Shown here: piece after piece, positions 49,094 to 63,499 of the stretch
Layout: each line of letters starts with the position of its first letter
Numbering within the stretch: the stretch's first letter is position 1
Source of the DNA: Epiperipatus broadwayi
Taxonomy: Eukaryota > Onychophora > Udeonychophora > Euonychophora > Peripatidae
DNA length: 64,000 bases
Assembly (NCBI GenBank): GCA_028023455.1
Contig: JAQFVV010000205.1
Span: 248,001 to 312,000 of the forward strand
Reading direction: 5' to 3'
The notes under the pieces: model-generated
The model's input: only the letters and a program-made list of their open reading frames with translations
Database searches by the model: none
What the model was told of the DNA's origin: nothing
Translations under genes and position numbers: made by a program

Positions 49094-50038
49094 TGGATTC
49101 TGATGATTGCAGAATGGTACAGATATGATTCGATCGATTACTAATGGTTTGAACTGTAATAATGATAATTCTTTCTGGCAACATTATAAAGAAGTGAATT
49201 TAAATCAAAGAAATATTTAAATGAATAGAGTAATTAATTTAAGAGATTGGGAGTGATGTAAAACTAAGCTTATTTAAAATAACAATATTATAGGAATTTA
49301 TAAGGAATTTAGTACAAAATAAGTTAAGTCTTTGTTTATACAACTTGGTTATTTTCTTTAATTTGTTTTGATGCGGCTTTGACAAACAATGTAAAAGTTT
49401 GTTAATTGGTCGGCAAAACCAATCTGCAATAAAATATTATTAGCCCTCTTCAAGATATTATAAATAAATCTGTTTATATATATAAGACATGAAAGATGGG
49501 CATTTAAAACACTATTACATTTAAAATCATTTGTATATAATGAGTGTGGGAAGCAAAATAGTTCTTAAATAAATAATTGACAATTATACAGTGAGATTTA
49601 ATTAATTACAAAATTTGTTTGTGAAGGACGTGCTATCATGGCAGAGAGCATTTCAGGTTTGCTAAATAAAGATATAAAATGATGAAGAAAGCAATATGCT
49701 ATTATAGATTACAACAAAAATAAATGAGGTCTGTTATGAAACTCTGGGTGGTTTTGCTAAAGGGAATTCCTGATATGTACAGGTAGATGATGAGAAATGC
49801 TGGCCCTCCAGCCAAAACATATCTCTGAATAATAATAAAATATTTTGATGTGCTGGACTTCCCATACACATCTTAAATGCAATGCCTGAAAATGGAGCCC
49901 TTGGTATGAACTACATCTACTTTGAGGGAGAGTAAAAGGTTGGACTGGTCAGTTAAATTTCCGAAGGTCCTGATGAGTAAGTAGCAAAGCAAAATAATAA
50001 ATGAATGGTTGTAGCTATAAAAACATTAATGCCTTAGA
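49094..50038. other. Sequence without recognised features
   Basis: I see no family match and no convincing coding frame. Confidence 0.4.
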
Positions 50039-52924
<2,886 letters not shown>

Positions 52925-53035
52925 GAGATGGGTGTCAGTTAATAAAGATTGGGTTCAAACCCAGACTAGTGCTGATGACATTGGCACTAGGTGAAGCAGG
53001 AATATGTACTATATTTCCAGCTTCAATATATATAT
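52925..53035 (+). repeat. tRNA-like repeat fragment
   Basis: It contains a box-B-like 'gggttcaaacccagac' and the tail 'gacattggcactaggtgaag'. It could be a SINE piece, possibly tied to the downstream part of family 1 elements, where 'gagttcaaatccctg' occurs. Confidence 0.3.
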
Positions 53036-53204
53036 ATCAATCTTTTATCAATTCTATTCAAAATTTTTATTAAGATAATTACAATTTATCTATAATGGAT
53101 TTTGAACTTTTTAAAAAAACAAGCAAGATGTAAAAATAGTTTTAGCACAGTCGATCACAACAAAGAGCCTATGAATATATGTTTCCATTATGTTGATTTA
53201 AGCA

Positions 53205-53455
53205 CAGATTATCCATTCTATTTTATATAACCGATACACATGACCACACACTTGTGAAAAATAAATGATCTCCAATATATTTATTTCATACTGAATCAGC
53301 ACTCATCAGTTGGTCCAGATCACTATCTCCCATATATAATCAGTGCTCAATTTATGTTAGGGTAGCAAGTCCTCAAACTTTAATAGACAGGTTTCAATCT
53401 ACATCACCCCCCAACTCTTAAACCGTCCCTACCATTGAAAATCTGATAATTAAAT
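53205..53455 (-). repeat. Hammerhead repeat family 1, copy H
   Basis: On the minus strand it has 'gtttgaggacttgctaccct', 'aacataaattgagcactg' and 'gggagatagtgatctgg', then the intact ribozyme (53267-53321) and the tail 'cacttgtgtgtg'/'ggtcatgtgtatcgg' (with one base of drift). It lies directly upstream of the RTE relic at 53449-54250. Confidence 0.65.
53267..53321 (-). ncRNA. Type I hammerhead ribozyme, all core positions intact (copy H)
   Basis: This 55-nt unit has every expected part. On the minus strand, 5' helix I is GATCT-GGA-CCAA, followed by CTGATGA (53309-53303). Helix II is GTGCTG/CAGTAT (six pairs, two of them G-U) closing ATT, and GAAA is intact. Helix III is ATA/TAT with a 2-base loop. 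The cleavage-site base is A in TAT-A before TTGG. The 3' helix I TTGG-AGATC pairs with CCAA and GATCT, leaving GGA as an internal bulge. Short helix III type I hammerheads are known in Penelope-like elements, retrozymes and animal satellites, and often act as dimers. Helix I's bulge and loop II could supply the usual tertiary contact. Self-cleavage is an inference from structure. Confidence 0.75.
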
Positions 53456-54250
53456 TTGTGGATTAAAATGGGAAGCTAAGAAATTAAAAGTAAATGGAGA
53501 TTATTTAAGTCATCTATATTTTGAAAATGTTGTAGTTGTTTTTGCAAATAATCCTTCAGAGCTTGAAGAAATGTTGCAAGAGGTATCAGATGAAAGTAAA
53601 AATGTAGGATTAAAAGTAAAAGTTAAAAAGACTAAAGTAATGTTTAATGAATTTTCTCAAAAGAAGAAAACAAAGACTGGTAATCATGAATTAGAAGAAC
53701 TCAACAATTACAAATACTTAGATCATATTATTAACAGAAATGGAAGCTTAATGAATAAAATAAAATGTAGAATTAAACTTGGATGGAGAAATTTTGGTAG
53801 AAATAACTTAATATTAAGAGAAAATATGCCTATGTGTTTGAAATCAGAGATTTTAAATAAATGCTTTCACCAATTCTTACTTATGGATTTGATACTTGGA
53901 CACTTAACAAAAGGAGAATACAGAGGCTTCAGACTATTCAATGAAGTATAGAAATATGTATTTTGGGAGAAACAAGAAGGAATAAAAAATGAAATTCATG
54001 GGTGAGGGAACAAACAGATATTATCAAAATCATGGAAACTGGTCTGGACATATTGATAGAAGAGATGATAATAGATGGACATTTGAAATCATAAACTGGA
54101 TTTCAAGAGATTGTAAAAGATCTAAAAAGAGAATGCATGTGAGATAGATGGATGAAATAAGGAAGTGTGCTGGGGTGATGTGAAGGAGGGAAGCTAGAAA
54201 TGAAGAAATTGAATTAAACTCAGAGATGATTGAAAGTGATGATAATGTTG
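53449..54250 (+). pseudogene. RTE-type LINE reverse-transcriptase relic, best-preserved frame
   Basis: One frame is open from about 53451 to 53949. It reads 'KWEAKKLKVNGDYLSHL', then 'YFENVVVVFANNPSELEEML' where intact relatives have the FADD catalytic box, then 'GLKVKVKKTKVMFNEFS', 'NYKYLDHIINRNG', 'IKLGWRNFGRNNLI' and 'MPMCLK'. Loss of both aspartates means the protein could not polymerise. After a frameshift near 53945, the tail continues to about 54245 in other frames ('DNRWTFEIINWISRDCKR', 'RMHVRWMDEIRK', 'CAGV'). Confidence 0.8.
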
Positions 54251-55080
54251 GTATATAATATATTATGTGTTAAAATTTCTCATCTTGAGTGCTGGTTCAA
54301 GTAATATAATAAATAATTAGTCAGTTTGTTCTACTTTGATGGTAAAGAGATATTCCTTGTTCAATTCCAGATTTTTTTAAAAAAAATGGAAGGAAAAGAC
54401 TTCAACCCAAATATATAATAGAAATTTTTAGTTGTTTCCAATATAATGGAACATTAGTTGAGCAAATTGTTGAAAGAATGAATAGAATTTCAACTTTAGA
54501 ATTTATAAAAAATTCAATCATAGGCCATTAAGATGTACAATGAAGTATGAACACTAGGATTATCTCAGATTAAATTCTAATAAGCTATCCACAACACACC
54601 AATAATTCAATGTAATACAAATACATAAAGCCTTGTTTCCTTTTGAGTCTTAAAAGCTGATAAATTCAGCAAACCTTCAAACCACACCTTGCTTTTTCTG
54701 AGACTTATAGGTAGGTAAATAAATTACTGAATAAAGTGTTGTGGTCGCACTTGAGACAATATATACCACCAAAATGTCACATAACAGCATAGTGTCTCAT
54801 ATATGTAACCAAATCCTAATACTTCATTGGAAGTTGATCATATCTAATCATACTTTAACAGAAATGTTTATTTTTATTTTTTGAAATCAATCTAACTATT
54901 CTGGTCATAGGTTTTATATTCATTGATTACTTTTTTTTAAAAATCAATATGATCACTAAAAGTCACTATTGCTTTCTATCAAAATGGCAATTTATTCTTT
55001 TGTAAATTCAATTGTCACTTTCGGTATTATTATATATTTTAAAATTAAACACATTACAAGTAATTTCCTCCTTAAATTAT
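54251..55080. other. AT-rich sequence, nothing recognised
   Basis: No gene or family match is seen. Confidence 0.4.
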
Positions 55081-56335
55081 TTATCTTTTTAAACAGATCC
55101 AGGGACAGCAGAGAATAAGCCATCCTTTATTTCCCTAAAGTCAAACTTTTGCATCTCTCCAGGTATTTCGTTAGTGGTGGACATATCATTTGGGATGACC
55201 CAAAAATCTATCATTAACTTCATTCTGGTGTGGAACTTTTACTTTTTCTTTCCTCTCTTTTCCATTTTTTTCCTATTCCCACATTGGGCAGTGGATGATC
55301 TGTCGAGGGTACTTGATTTAAAGTTATGGTACTATTAGAATGTTTTACCTTTTTTGATGTTCTTACATTATTTGGTCTTTTTATTGTGTAGTCGTTACAA
55401 TGTTGAGCACTTCTACTTTTAATTTTCTGCACATATTCCTCCTCATTATTCCTGCTTTTAATCTTTAGGCAGCATAAGTCATCTTCTTGTTTAATGGGAG
55501 AACCTCAAAAGATTCATTAAACAATGAACTCTGGTACTCATCTGCAAGTCATTAATCCTACAGCTAACTATCTTCTATCATATGAAACAAGTTATCACAC
55601 AAAGCTTCCCATAATTCCTCACTTATAATAGTTTTTATGTCCTTACTTCATAAAGCTCTTAACTGTTATCTCACTATTTATTTTACATCTGCTTTCATCT
55701 AAAGATTCCAGAATATTCTCAAGTTTAGAATCCTCCATTACTTCTTGTAAAATCCTTTCTAAATCAGTACTTGTTTGCATGAATTTGGATCTTTTTTTCA
55801 TTAGCATCACTATAAAGGTTTACTTCTTTTAAATCATCAACTTTAGGTTCATTAACTAAATTCAAATCCTCATTTATTTTTATTTTTTTACTTCCAATTT
55901 TTCTATTCTTTCTACTATATTTTGAATACATTCCTTTACTTTTTTTTCACTAGATGTAATAGAATTTTGAATCATTTTATTGAAATGAGCATGCAATTTT
56001 CTTTCTATACATTCTATTTTTGTTGTAGTTGCTTTTGTATTTAACCTGCTATTCCCAACTTCATGCTGCTTATACTCTCTTGTATCATTTCAAGCTTTTC
56101 TTTTTTGATGCACTTCTTTAAATTTTCTCTCTCTGTTCTGTTGCTATTCTTTAAATTCATTATCTCTTTTTATTGCATTTATTCAAATTCATTATCTCTT
56201 TTTTGTTGTCTTTCTTCAAATTTTGAATGCATTTATTTCTGCTTTTGTTGCAGCATTTCCTGACTTCTTTTGTGTGTTTCTTCATTGCTTTGTTGTATTT
56301 CTGACAGAATAAAAATAAAATATTTTATCAGTTTG
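55081..56335 (-). pseudogene. Decayed coiled-coil coding region, possible retroelement ORF1/gag
   Basis: Minus-strand frames are rich in Glu, Lys and Gln over more than 1 kb, with stops every 10-40 codons. Pieces include 'EIQQSNEETHKRSQEMLQQK', 'FEERQQKRDNEFE', 'RTERENLKKCIKKEKLEMIQ' and, further on, 'VNEPKVDDLKEVNLYSD'. A last open piece of 70 codons (55220-55432) has a basic 'KKWKREERKSKS'. The heptad-like pattern predicts coiled coil. Such regions occur in ORF1 or gag-like proteins of retroelements but also in host genes. I do not recognise a specific family, and there is no adjoining RT on this strand. Confidence 0.35.
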
Positions 56336-56784
56336 ATGCATCCATAATTTCATAAATAATTGACAATAAAATTAATAAAACATTTTTAATTACAAATGAT
56401 CCAATTAATTACTTCAAACACGCCCTCCCAAGTATCATATATATGTAATTGAATATTGGACTATTTATATCATTTAGAACTAATTGTTGAACGTCTTTAG
56501 AAAATTCAGACTGCATACATGTATCAATGAACATATTTTCAATTGGAAAAAGAAATTAATATTAAACACAGAGAAAACAAGCAAGAAGAAGAAGAATTAA
56601 AGATGCTACTTGTATAATGATTGTAAACAATGCCTAAGTCCAATTAGTAAGACAATTCATAATGTTTGGAAGCTATTCCTTAATCTTAACTCAAAAAATT
56701 GCAGAAATCAGGAGAACCCTCATAGATAATTATAGAAAATTTGTACTATCTGTTGTTTGTGACCCAATAGCCTAGTAGCACACA

Positions 56785-56890
56785 GAGGTAAAACTCTCCA
56801 TGCAGTAGCACCACTCAGTGCAAGCCAGAGTAATCAATGGATGTAGGAAGGTTTGTGCTTAAAATCTCTATCTAGTGGTTAGTACTGAGT
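56785..56890. mobile_element. Foldback family 2, single arm
   Basis: It has 'aaactctccatgcagtagca', 'ccactcagtgcaagccagag' and 'taatcaatggatg', then the SINE B sequence begins. The partner arm is missing. Confidence 0.6.
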
Positions 56891-57000
56891 TTAATTCCCA
56901 TATTAGTATTGTTACTGGTCAGGCCAGAAATATGTAAAGGAAAAGAAGAAGCACAATACACCCAAATCATTATACTCCACACTATCAACAGTATTTAAAA
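56885..57000 (+). repeat. SINE family B relic
   Basis: It reads 'gagtttaattcccatattag', then 'tattgttactggtcaggcc' and 'aaagaagaagcac', collinear with 24410-24690 and 44670-44830. Confidence 0.5.
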
Positions 57001-57240
57001 AATTTAAAATTAATTCTAAACTAGTTCCTCATTTTATTACAAAGTGAAATCACCACAAATGTATAGTATGCAAATAATTGATGAACCATAGATTGAGTAT
57101 AAGAGATTGGCATTCTCAGAAGGCTACATCAAATTAAATAATATAATTCTTTTATGATGATTCCAATATTCTTTTTACTAATCTGGCATATCTAATAACA
57201 ACAAAATATCCATTTACCAACAAATGTTAGATAAATGAGT

Positions 57241-57459
57241 TAATATTTAAACAGCATTAAACTGTTGCACATGCGCTTTGGATTTTAACTATAAAATGAA
57301 TAAATACTAACACTTCACATGATAAAGTCTTTGAAAAAGATAGATGGCCATTCTATCTTTTCCAAAGACTTTATCATGTGTTTGAAGTGTTAGTATTCAT
57401 TCATTTTATAGTTAAAATCCAAAGCGCATGTGCAACAGTTTAATGCTATTTAAATATTA
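57241..57459. repeat. Near-perfect long palindrome
   Basis: The arms of about 105 bp meet at a centre 'gatagatggccattctatc'. The ends are 'taatatttaa' and 'ttaaatatta'. Identity between the arms is very high, so the structure is recent or maintained. Confidence 0.85.
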
Positions 57460-57840
57460 CAGTTTATAAACATCGTGCTATATAAAATAATTGGCTTATT
57501 TACATACATTTAATTTCATATAAGAATGACGTATCATAAATTCTAGTAAATTTCACCAGTGTCATTCATTCAAGCATGTAAAAGTAATTTAAAGTGATTA
57601 TTTAATATCTTCATGCTTTCACTTTCAAATACTTAAGATTCGCCCATACAAAAGCGTTTGGGTTCGAAAAGATAGATGGCCATTCTATCTTTTCCAAAGA
57701 CTTTATCATGTGTTTTAAGTGTTAGTATTCATTCATTTTATAGTTAAAATCCAAAGCGCATGTGCAACAGTTTAATGCTGTTTAAATATTACAGTTTATA
57801 AACATCGTACTATATAAAATAATTGACTTATTTACATAAA
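57336..57840. repeat. Direct duplication, period about 334 bp
   Basis: The right half of the palindrome plus the following 50 bp (57336-57505) recurs almost unchanged at 57670-57840. The gap (57508-57667) is unique sequence containing 'aaaagcgtttgggttcg'. The right copy begins again at the palindrome centre hairpin. Confidence 0.85.
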
Positions 57841-58054
57841 TGAGTTAAGTTATCTATGAGCCATATACTTAAAAGAAAAATCTTTAGTTTGGGTGTGAAC
57901 TGAAAAAATATCAAGATTCACCTAGCCTGGATTTGAACTCAGGGTCATGAATAACATAATGCTAATCAATATGTATTTGATCCTTACTATATTCTACATA
58001 CTGTGTATGTGCATGAAATATAACATATATATATATAAACAGACTCAATTATTT

Positions 58055-58165
58055 CTCTAAACAGCTGCTTTAATATAATATTTCAACCAGAAGACTAACT
58101 TTCATCAGAAATTACAGAAAAATGGCTTCCTCAAAATTTCTGATTGAAATATTAAAGTGGCTGAT
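58055..58165. repeat. Imperfect inverted repeat
   Basis: 'cagctgctttaatataatat' and 'ttcaacc' on the left answer 'gattgaaatattaaagtggctg' on the right (one base short of exact). The middle has 'tcatcagaaattacag' and 'aaatttctgatt'. It is a small foldback of unknown type. Confidence 0.55.
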
Positions 58166-58679
58166 TGGAGAAGTAATTATTGTTTATTTTTACTTTTATT
58201 TATGTTACCTTTAGCTAATTTATATATTTATTATATGTATATATTAGTGTCTAAAATAGATTTGTTGACTTTTTCAATTATAACCTTGCATATACAAAAA
58301 TCAAGTGGAATATACTGAGCAATGATTTCTATATGGAATTTTTAGTTAATATTTTTAAAAGATTGGAGGCTTTTAAGATATTGGAATGAAAAACAATAAA
58401 GAAAATCAGATAGATAACTAACAGGGCAAAAAAAAAAAAAAGATCAATTGTCTTTCAAATTAGAAAAAGTAAATTAAGTAGGCCATATACTGAGATATCA
58501 TAATTTACTCAGAGAGATAATAGAAAGAATGATACCTAAGAAATGACTAAGAGAAAACCTCATTTCATTTTAAAAAATTCAACTAAATAGTCACCTGTTC
58601 TTGGAACTATGACAAATTAAAACAAAGCAGTGAAAGAAAGTAGATTTTGAAGAATCCTCGATAGAAGTTTTAGCTGGTC

Positions 58680-58800
58680 TTTCTATTAAAAAATTTCTCT
58701 GTAGGTTATTGTAGTGGTAGAGTAGTAAATTCTGAACTCCAAGTTCATGGATCATATCAATTGCTCTTTTACATTTGGGGTTCAAAGTTTTTAGAAAACT
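58680..58800 (-). repeat. SINE family A relic, inverted copy
   Basis: The plus strand reads 'tattgtagtggtagagtagt' (box-A-like), 'ctccaagttcatggatcat' and 'ggggttcaaagtttttagaa', the reverse complement order of the copies at 47170-47570. The tRNA-derived head is clearest here. The strand is given to oppose those copies. Confidence 0.45.
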
Positions 58801-59019
58801 CCTGAGTAATAAATCACTTGACTACATTAACTGAACCACTAATGAATACATATATAATGTTGAGTTGCAGAAAGTGTTTAAAATATAATTCCAAACTTCA
58901 ATAGATGCCTTTATTATTGATTATCGATCAAATAGTTGATTAAGAAGACAAATGCGAACACTTCCAGGTCAAAGGTCAAGTGTTCATCCATCACATTTTT
59001 CAAAATATTTTAATAATCT

Positions 59020-59735
59020 ATGTTTATGCAAGAAAGTTTCCCAATACAATCAAGATAATTTGAACACATGGTTACAAAATTAATGGAGAAATATAGAAAA
59101 TGGAATTGAAAATAAATATAACAAAAACATTGGAGTAACACAACAGGATATAATATTGGAAGAGTAAAAATAGATTGGAAAATGTGAGAAAGATCACACA
59201 AAAGGAAGCAACAGATGAAATTATAAGAGAGAAAAATGTACTTAATAAAAATAGCTATATATGGTGATATTGTGGGATCAGAATATATCAAAAGTCAATA
59301 AATTACAATTATATGGACAATGGTTAAAAATGTCAACATATGGAAATGAGATTTGACACTTGAAAAAAAGAAGGAAAAGAAATTGAAAACTAAAAAAATG
59401 GACTACTAGTAAATATCTTAAATAGAGAGTGCGTAAGCAATAAAAGAATTGAGGAAATAATGAATATTAAATACATTACAATTAATAACACCAGAACAAG
59501 ACAATTGGAAAGGTATGGATACATTTAGAAATTGGTTCAAGAAAAATTGTAAAAAAAAAAAAAAATTTGAGAAAAGTGAAAAGAGGGTATCCAAAATAGA
59601 GAGGAAGAGAAGAAATAGATAAAAAAATTAGTAAGAGAAAGATTTCAGAAAATTTGTGGAAGAACAGAGAGGCCTAACAATTGTAAATTGGAAGACGTCA
59701 TAGAATGACAATAAGGAGAAATAGATTTGCTTCCA
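59020..59735 (+). pseudogene. Second type of LINE reverse-transcriptase relic
   Basis: Broken frames carry 'KLMEKYRKWNLKIN' and later 'REC.SNKRIEEIMNIKYI', 'TRQLERYGYI', 'KRGYPK.REEE', 'ISENLWKNREA' and 'IGRRHR'. This is the order of the C-terminal region of a LINE whose proteins end with 'RRKRGRP..W..GI' and 'W.DR..W..G..RR' blocks. It differs from the RTE relics elsewhere in the window. There are many stops; an A15 run at 59552 sits in the middle. Confidence 0.6.
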
Positions 59736-60214
59736 TTTAAGTTGTTTTAATTACGCAATCCGTTGTTTTTATTTACAAGCTGTCTGTGCATATATTTCTT
59801 TTTAAACGTCAAGGAAAAACATTTGATCATTTGAATAATAAATTTCTCAGAATTTTTCACAATTCATTAATTATGAACGAGTTTTCCGTTAATTTAAGAA
59901 ATAGTTAATTCTAGTCATTAATTAATTCGATCGTTCTCATTATATCAAATCGCTATTATTGTGTTTAGCTAAGATGAAGAAAATCATTAATACTTTTCTA
60001 TATTGATTTCCAATTTTGCTAATTTCATTTCTTGATTACTTTTGTTTTTTTTTTAATTACAAATAAATTAAGTTTTGTCTAATTATTATTATTTTTTTCT
60101 TTTTGAAGACTGAAAACATTTCTTAATAATAAAAAATTCAAAAAGTATTTTTTAAAATTTCTTTTTTATTATGGTTTTTAATTTATTTGGGGGGAAATAT
60201 CTTTCAGCAATGAA

Positions 60215-60500
60215 AGAGACCATATGTAAGCTGGTTAGATGAGTGGTGTAGAAAACGGAATAAACTCAGTGCTTTTGATAGAAATAACTTAATATTTTTT
60301 TAAAAAAATATGCCTATGTCTTTGAAAAGGATGGCTTTTAATAGATATATTTTATCAGTTGTCATTTATGGAGCTGAGAATTCAACAATTAATAGAAGGT
60401 CAATAAAGAAACTTTAAATTACTTTACAAAGTATGAAAAAACATACACTGAAATAACAAGATAACACTGAATGTGGACTTAGATGAAAGAATAAACAAAA
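60215..60500 (+). pseudogene. RTE-type LINE relic, short
   Basis: Frame pieces 'AFDRNNLIF', 'NMPMSLKRMAFNRYILSVVI' followed by 'YGAENSTINRRSIKKL' match the same segment as in 53449-54250 and 21560-21960. It breaks off after 'QSMKKHTL'. Confidence 0.65.
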
Positions 60501-60944
60501 AAATAAATGTACCAACAAAATTAAAAAAATATTACTTTCACAGCTTGTAAGTGAAAGTTAATATACTCTAAAATTTAAGTAATTGGAGAATATAAAAAAA
60601 AATCACTTTTTTATATTGAGCTCAATTAATCAAAATAATTTGAAATTGTACATAATCCTATATCTCAATCTGTTTATGTTTTATGTGTACACATGTGGTT
60701 AAATAAGTCACAATCTGGTAAATGATAGGCATTCCTTAGGTAATGGTCACAAATCAATTTCTGTAGTTCTCCGTATTTGATAGATGTGCATAGATTTATA
60801 TACTTTCTGATTCAACTTTTATAGATAATGAGGCATTTGTCTGTAGATGGATGGCATAGAATATGAGGGTCATATCAGTCATCTTTTATTTTCTCTCCCT
60901 ATATATTACTTTTAAAAATCAAGTCTATTATTTTTATTCCATCT
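60501..60944. other. AT-rich sequence, nothing recognised
   Basis: No gene or family match is seen. Confidence 0.4.
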
Positions 60945-61090
60945 TGAATAAGCCAGAGTTATCAATAGATGTAAGGTGGCAGTCTTTAATAAATCCTTAT
61001 CCAATGTTATTCTATTCAGATCTCCCCAAGATTAGTTTCTAGCTTATGGTTTTCATCAGTGAAAAACTTCAGATCTTATTTTTTTGGCAA
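60945..61090. mobile_element. Foldback family 2, left-arm fragment
   Basis: It has 'ccagagttatcaatagatg', 'taataaatccttatccaatg' and, on the minus strand, CACTGATGA followed by 'aaaccataagctagaaact' and 'aatcttgggg' (hammerhead-like, about 61020-61065). The right arm is not found. Confidence 0.5.
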
Positions 61091-61679
61091 CTAATCCATC
61101 TTTTTCCCCAGTAACCACCACTTACTTCTTTCTTCTTATCTAGCTATCAGCATGACATTTGGAAACATCTTAAGAATTTGGAATTTATGCTAATTTGCTT
61201 GCATAATCATATAGATCTGACATTAGTTCAGAATCTATGTAATTTAGTATATATAGTTTTTTAATAACAGTAGGCACTTATATTGTTGACCAGAATTGTT
61301 ACAACAGCAATAAAATATCACATGATCTCTTCCTACATATTACTCATAAGTAGCAAATTTATTTTTTACTTGTAGAAAAAAATGAATTTTCTACATAAAA
61401 GTAATCATACGTAGAGGTTATGTGATGTTTCATCAATGCTTGGAAAAGATAAACTAACATGTAAGAGATTTGCCATTTGATAAAGATCAGGTGATAGTAG
61501 TAACCAATTAGATACAAGCAATGTGAATGTCTCCAGATTAAGACATCGGCTGATGGTGTATCATTCTAAACATGGGCCAAATACATAAGCTTGAGTAATG
61601 AATGAAAAGTAATAGTAAAACTGAACTATTATTCAGATTAATTGCTAATATTGGTCATTCTCAATAGGAAGTTGATCTA

Positions 61680-61902
61680 ATATCATTAATTATTCATATT
61701 TGCATAGATTAGTCATTAATGACACAAATTGAGAAGCTGCTGTTAGTGGAATTAAATACACCAATGATCAAGGCTTTAGAATAATGTCATTTTTTGTATG
61801 AGTTGCCATGTGCCACATTAATATTTACAGATTGCTCTATGTTGCTTAGATTGATTGCAAGAGACATGAACTGGGAAGCTGATGATAGTGGAATTAAATA
61901 TA
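61680..61902. repeat. Diverged direct repeat preceding the minisatellite
   Basis: 'gagaagctgctgttagtgg' with 'aattaaatacac' near 61730 recurs as 'gggaagctgatgatagtgg' with 'aattaaatataa' near 61870, about 140 bp on. Both follow 'catagattagt'/'cttagattgat'-type text. Confidence 0.55.
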
Positions 61903-62282
61903 AATTAGAAGAGACATTCATAATAATGCACCAAACTTTTATGCATAAGTTCCCATGCCTTGTAAATTAGAAGAGACACTCATAATAATGGATCAAATTT
62001 TGATACATATATTCCTATGCCACAAAAATTAGGAGATATATTCATATCAATGCACCAAGATTTTATGCATAAGTTCCCATGCTTTATAAATTAGAAGAGA
62101 TGTTCATAGTAATGCAGAAAATTTTTATGCATAAGTTTTCATGCCCCATATAAATTAGAATAAATTAGAAGAGACACTCATAGTAATGGAGCAAATTTTT
62201 ATGCATAAGTTCCCATGCCTCATAAATTAAAAGAGACACCCATAGTAATGCACCAAATTCTTATGCATAAGTTCCCTGCCTC
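61903..62282. repeat. Minisatellite, unit about 62-64 bp, six copies
   Basis: 'gcataagttcccatgcc' or a close variant occurs at 61941, about 62004, 62067, 62129, 62203 and 62265. Each is followed by 'ataaattagaagagaca'. One unit is 12 bp longer through a small internal duplication near 62150. Confidence 0.85.
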
Positions 62283-62959
62283 ATCCTTTTATATTAAGTA
62301 TTGTTAACTTTAATGATTCATCTAAGTCTGTTTTGCTCTCCCCAGATTTTTAATGTTTGGAGGTAAGCAAAACATTTTTCAAATTTGAATCACTCAGGTA
62401 TGACCTCATTTTATTTTTATCAATTTCATAATGAAAATAATGTTCACAAAGGACAAAAATGATAGAACTTACAAAGGATGAACATTATAAATGAAAGTTA
62501 AAAACTATTCACTTTGGATTAGTCATATAAAAAATTATACAAGTATCAAACATTTGTTTATAGAAAGAATGTAAACAAAATTTTATTTAGTTTGACTAAC
62601 TGAATTTGAATTTATATTTTTTCCCCTGAAGCCTAACAAAAATTATTTTTGATTACAGTATTACTTTACCAAGATCTAAGATTATTTTTCATTTTTATAA
62701 TCACAGTTCCAATGAGTCAAAGACTTACTTTTTATTTTTATAATTATGGTTGTAGTGTTCCAAACTTGTCTCATAATATATATGTTTAACACATTGGCCA
62801 TCTTTACCTTATTTTCATCTAATAAAACTTTTTAGTACATTAATTTTCTGTATTTTAATGTATATACCTGGCTCATCATGTTTGGTATATCATGAACTCC
62901 ACACTAGCAAAATCAATAATAATGTACAGAAAATCTGCATCATTTTAATAGAGTGCAAT
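62283..62959. other. AT-rich sequence, nothing recognised
   Basis: No gene or family match is seen. Confidence 0.4.
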
Positions 62960-63499
62960 TAACATTTGAACTAGAGTTCGAAATTCGATAATTTTTTTAC
63001 CGGCAATTACCGATTTCTAAAAAAAAATAAAAATTACCGATACCGAAATAACTATTACCAGTATTATCAGCTTTAAAAACAAAATGTCTGCCATAAAAAC
63101 AATTTTCTTTCAAACATTTTATTTTTTAGAAATAGGAAAATTAATTTTAAAGTCATTTTAATTTTGCGAAAAACAATTAAATTCTATTTCATCGCTGTTC
63201 TAAACTTATCTATTTAGTATTTATGTAGATTAGAATTGTCTAGGATTATATTCAAAGTTGAACATGTTTAAAATATTCTCAATATATAAATCCCAATTTT
63301 TTCCTGTCCAATATTTTCGAATATGTATTTGCTTTGCTAAATCGTCAAATTAAACTCCATTTAAAATTTGATGCGCGCATGTGTATAGAGCGTAGGTATG
63401 TAAATATTGCATCACTGTTACAAAGTTGTAAATGTATTTTGCTTTGAACATTTCTATAAAGTGCTATTATTTTCTTCATTTTAACAATTATTTTTTAAC
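62960..63499 (+). other. 5' flank of the hAT relic
   Basis: AT-rich, with CpG-bearing 'gagttcgaaattcgataa', 'accggcaattaccga' and 'accgataccgaa' at 62973-63055. These could be the element's terminal or subterminal repeats, but the inverse copy would lie outside the window. Confidence 0.3.
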
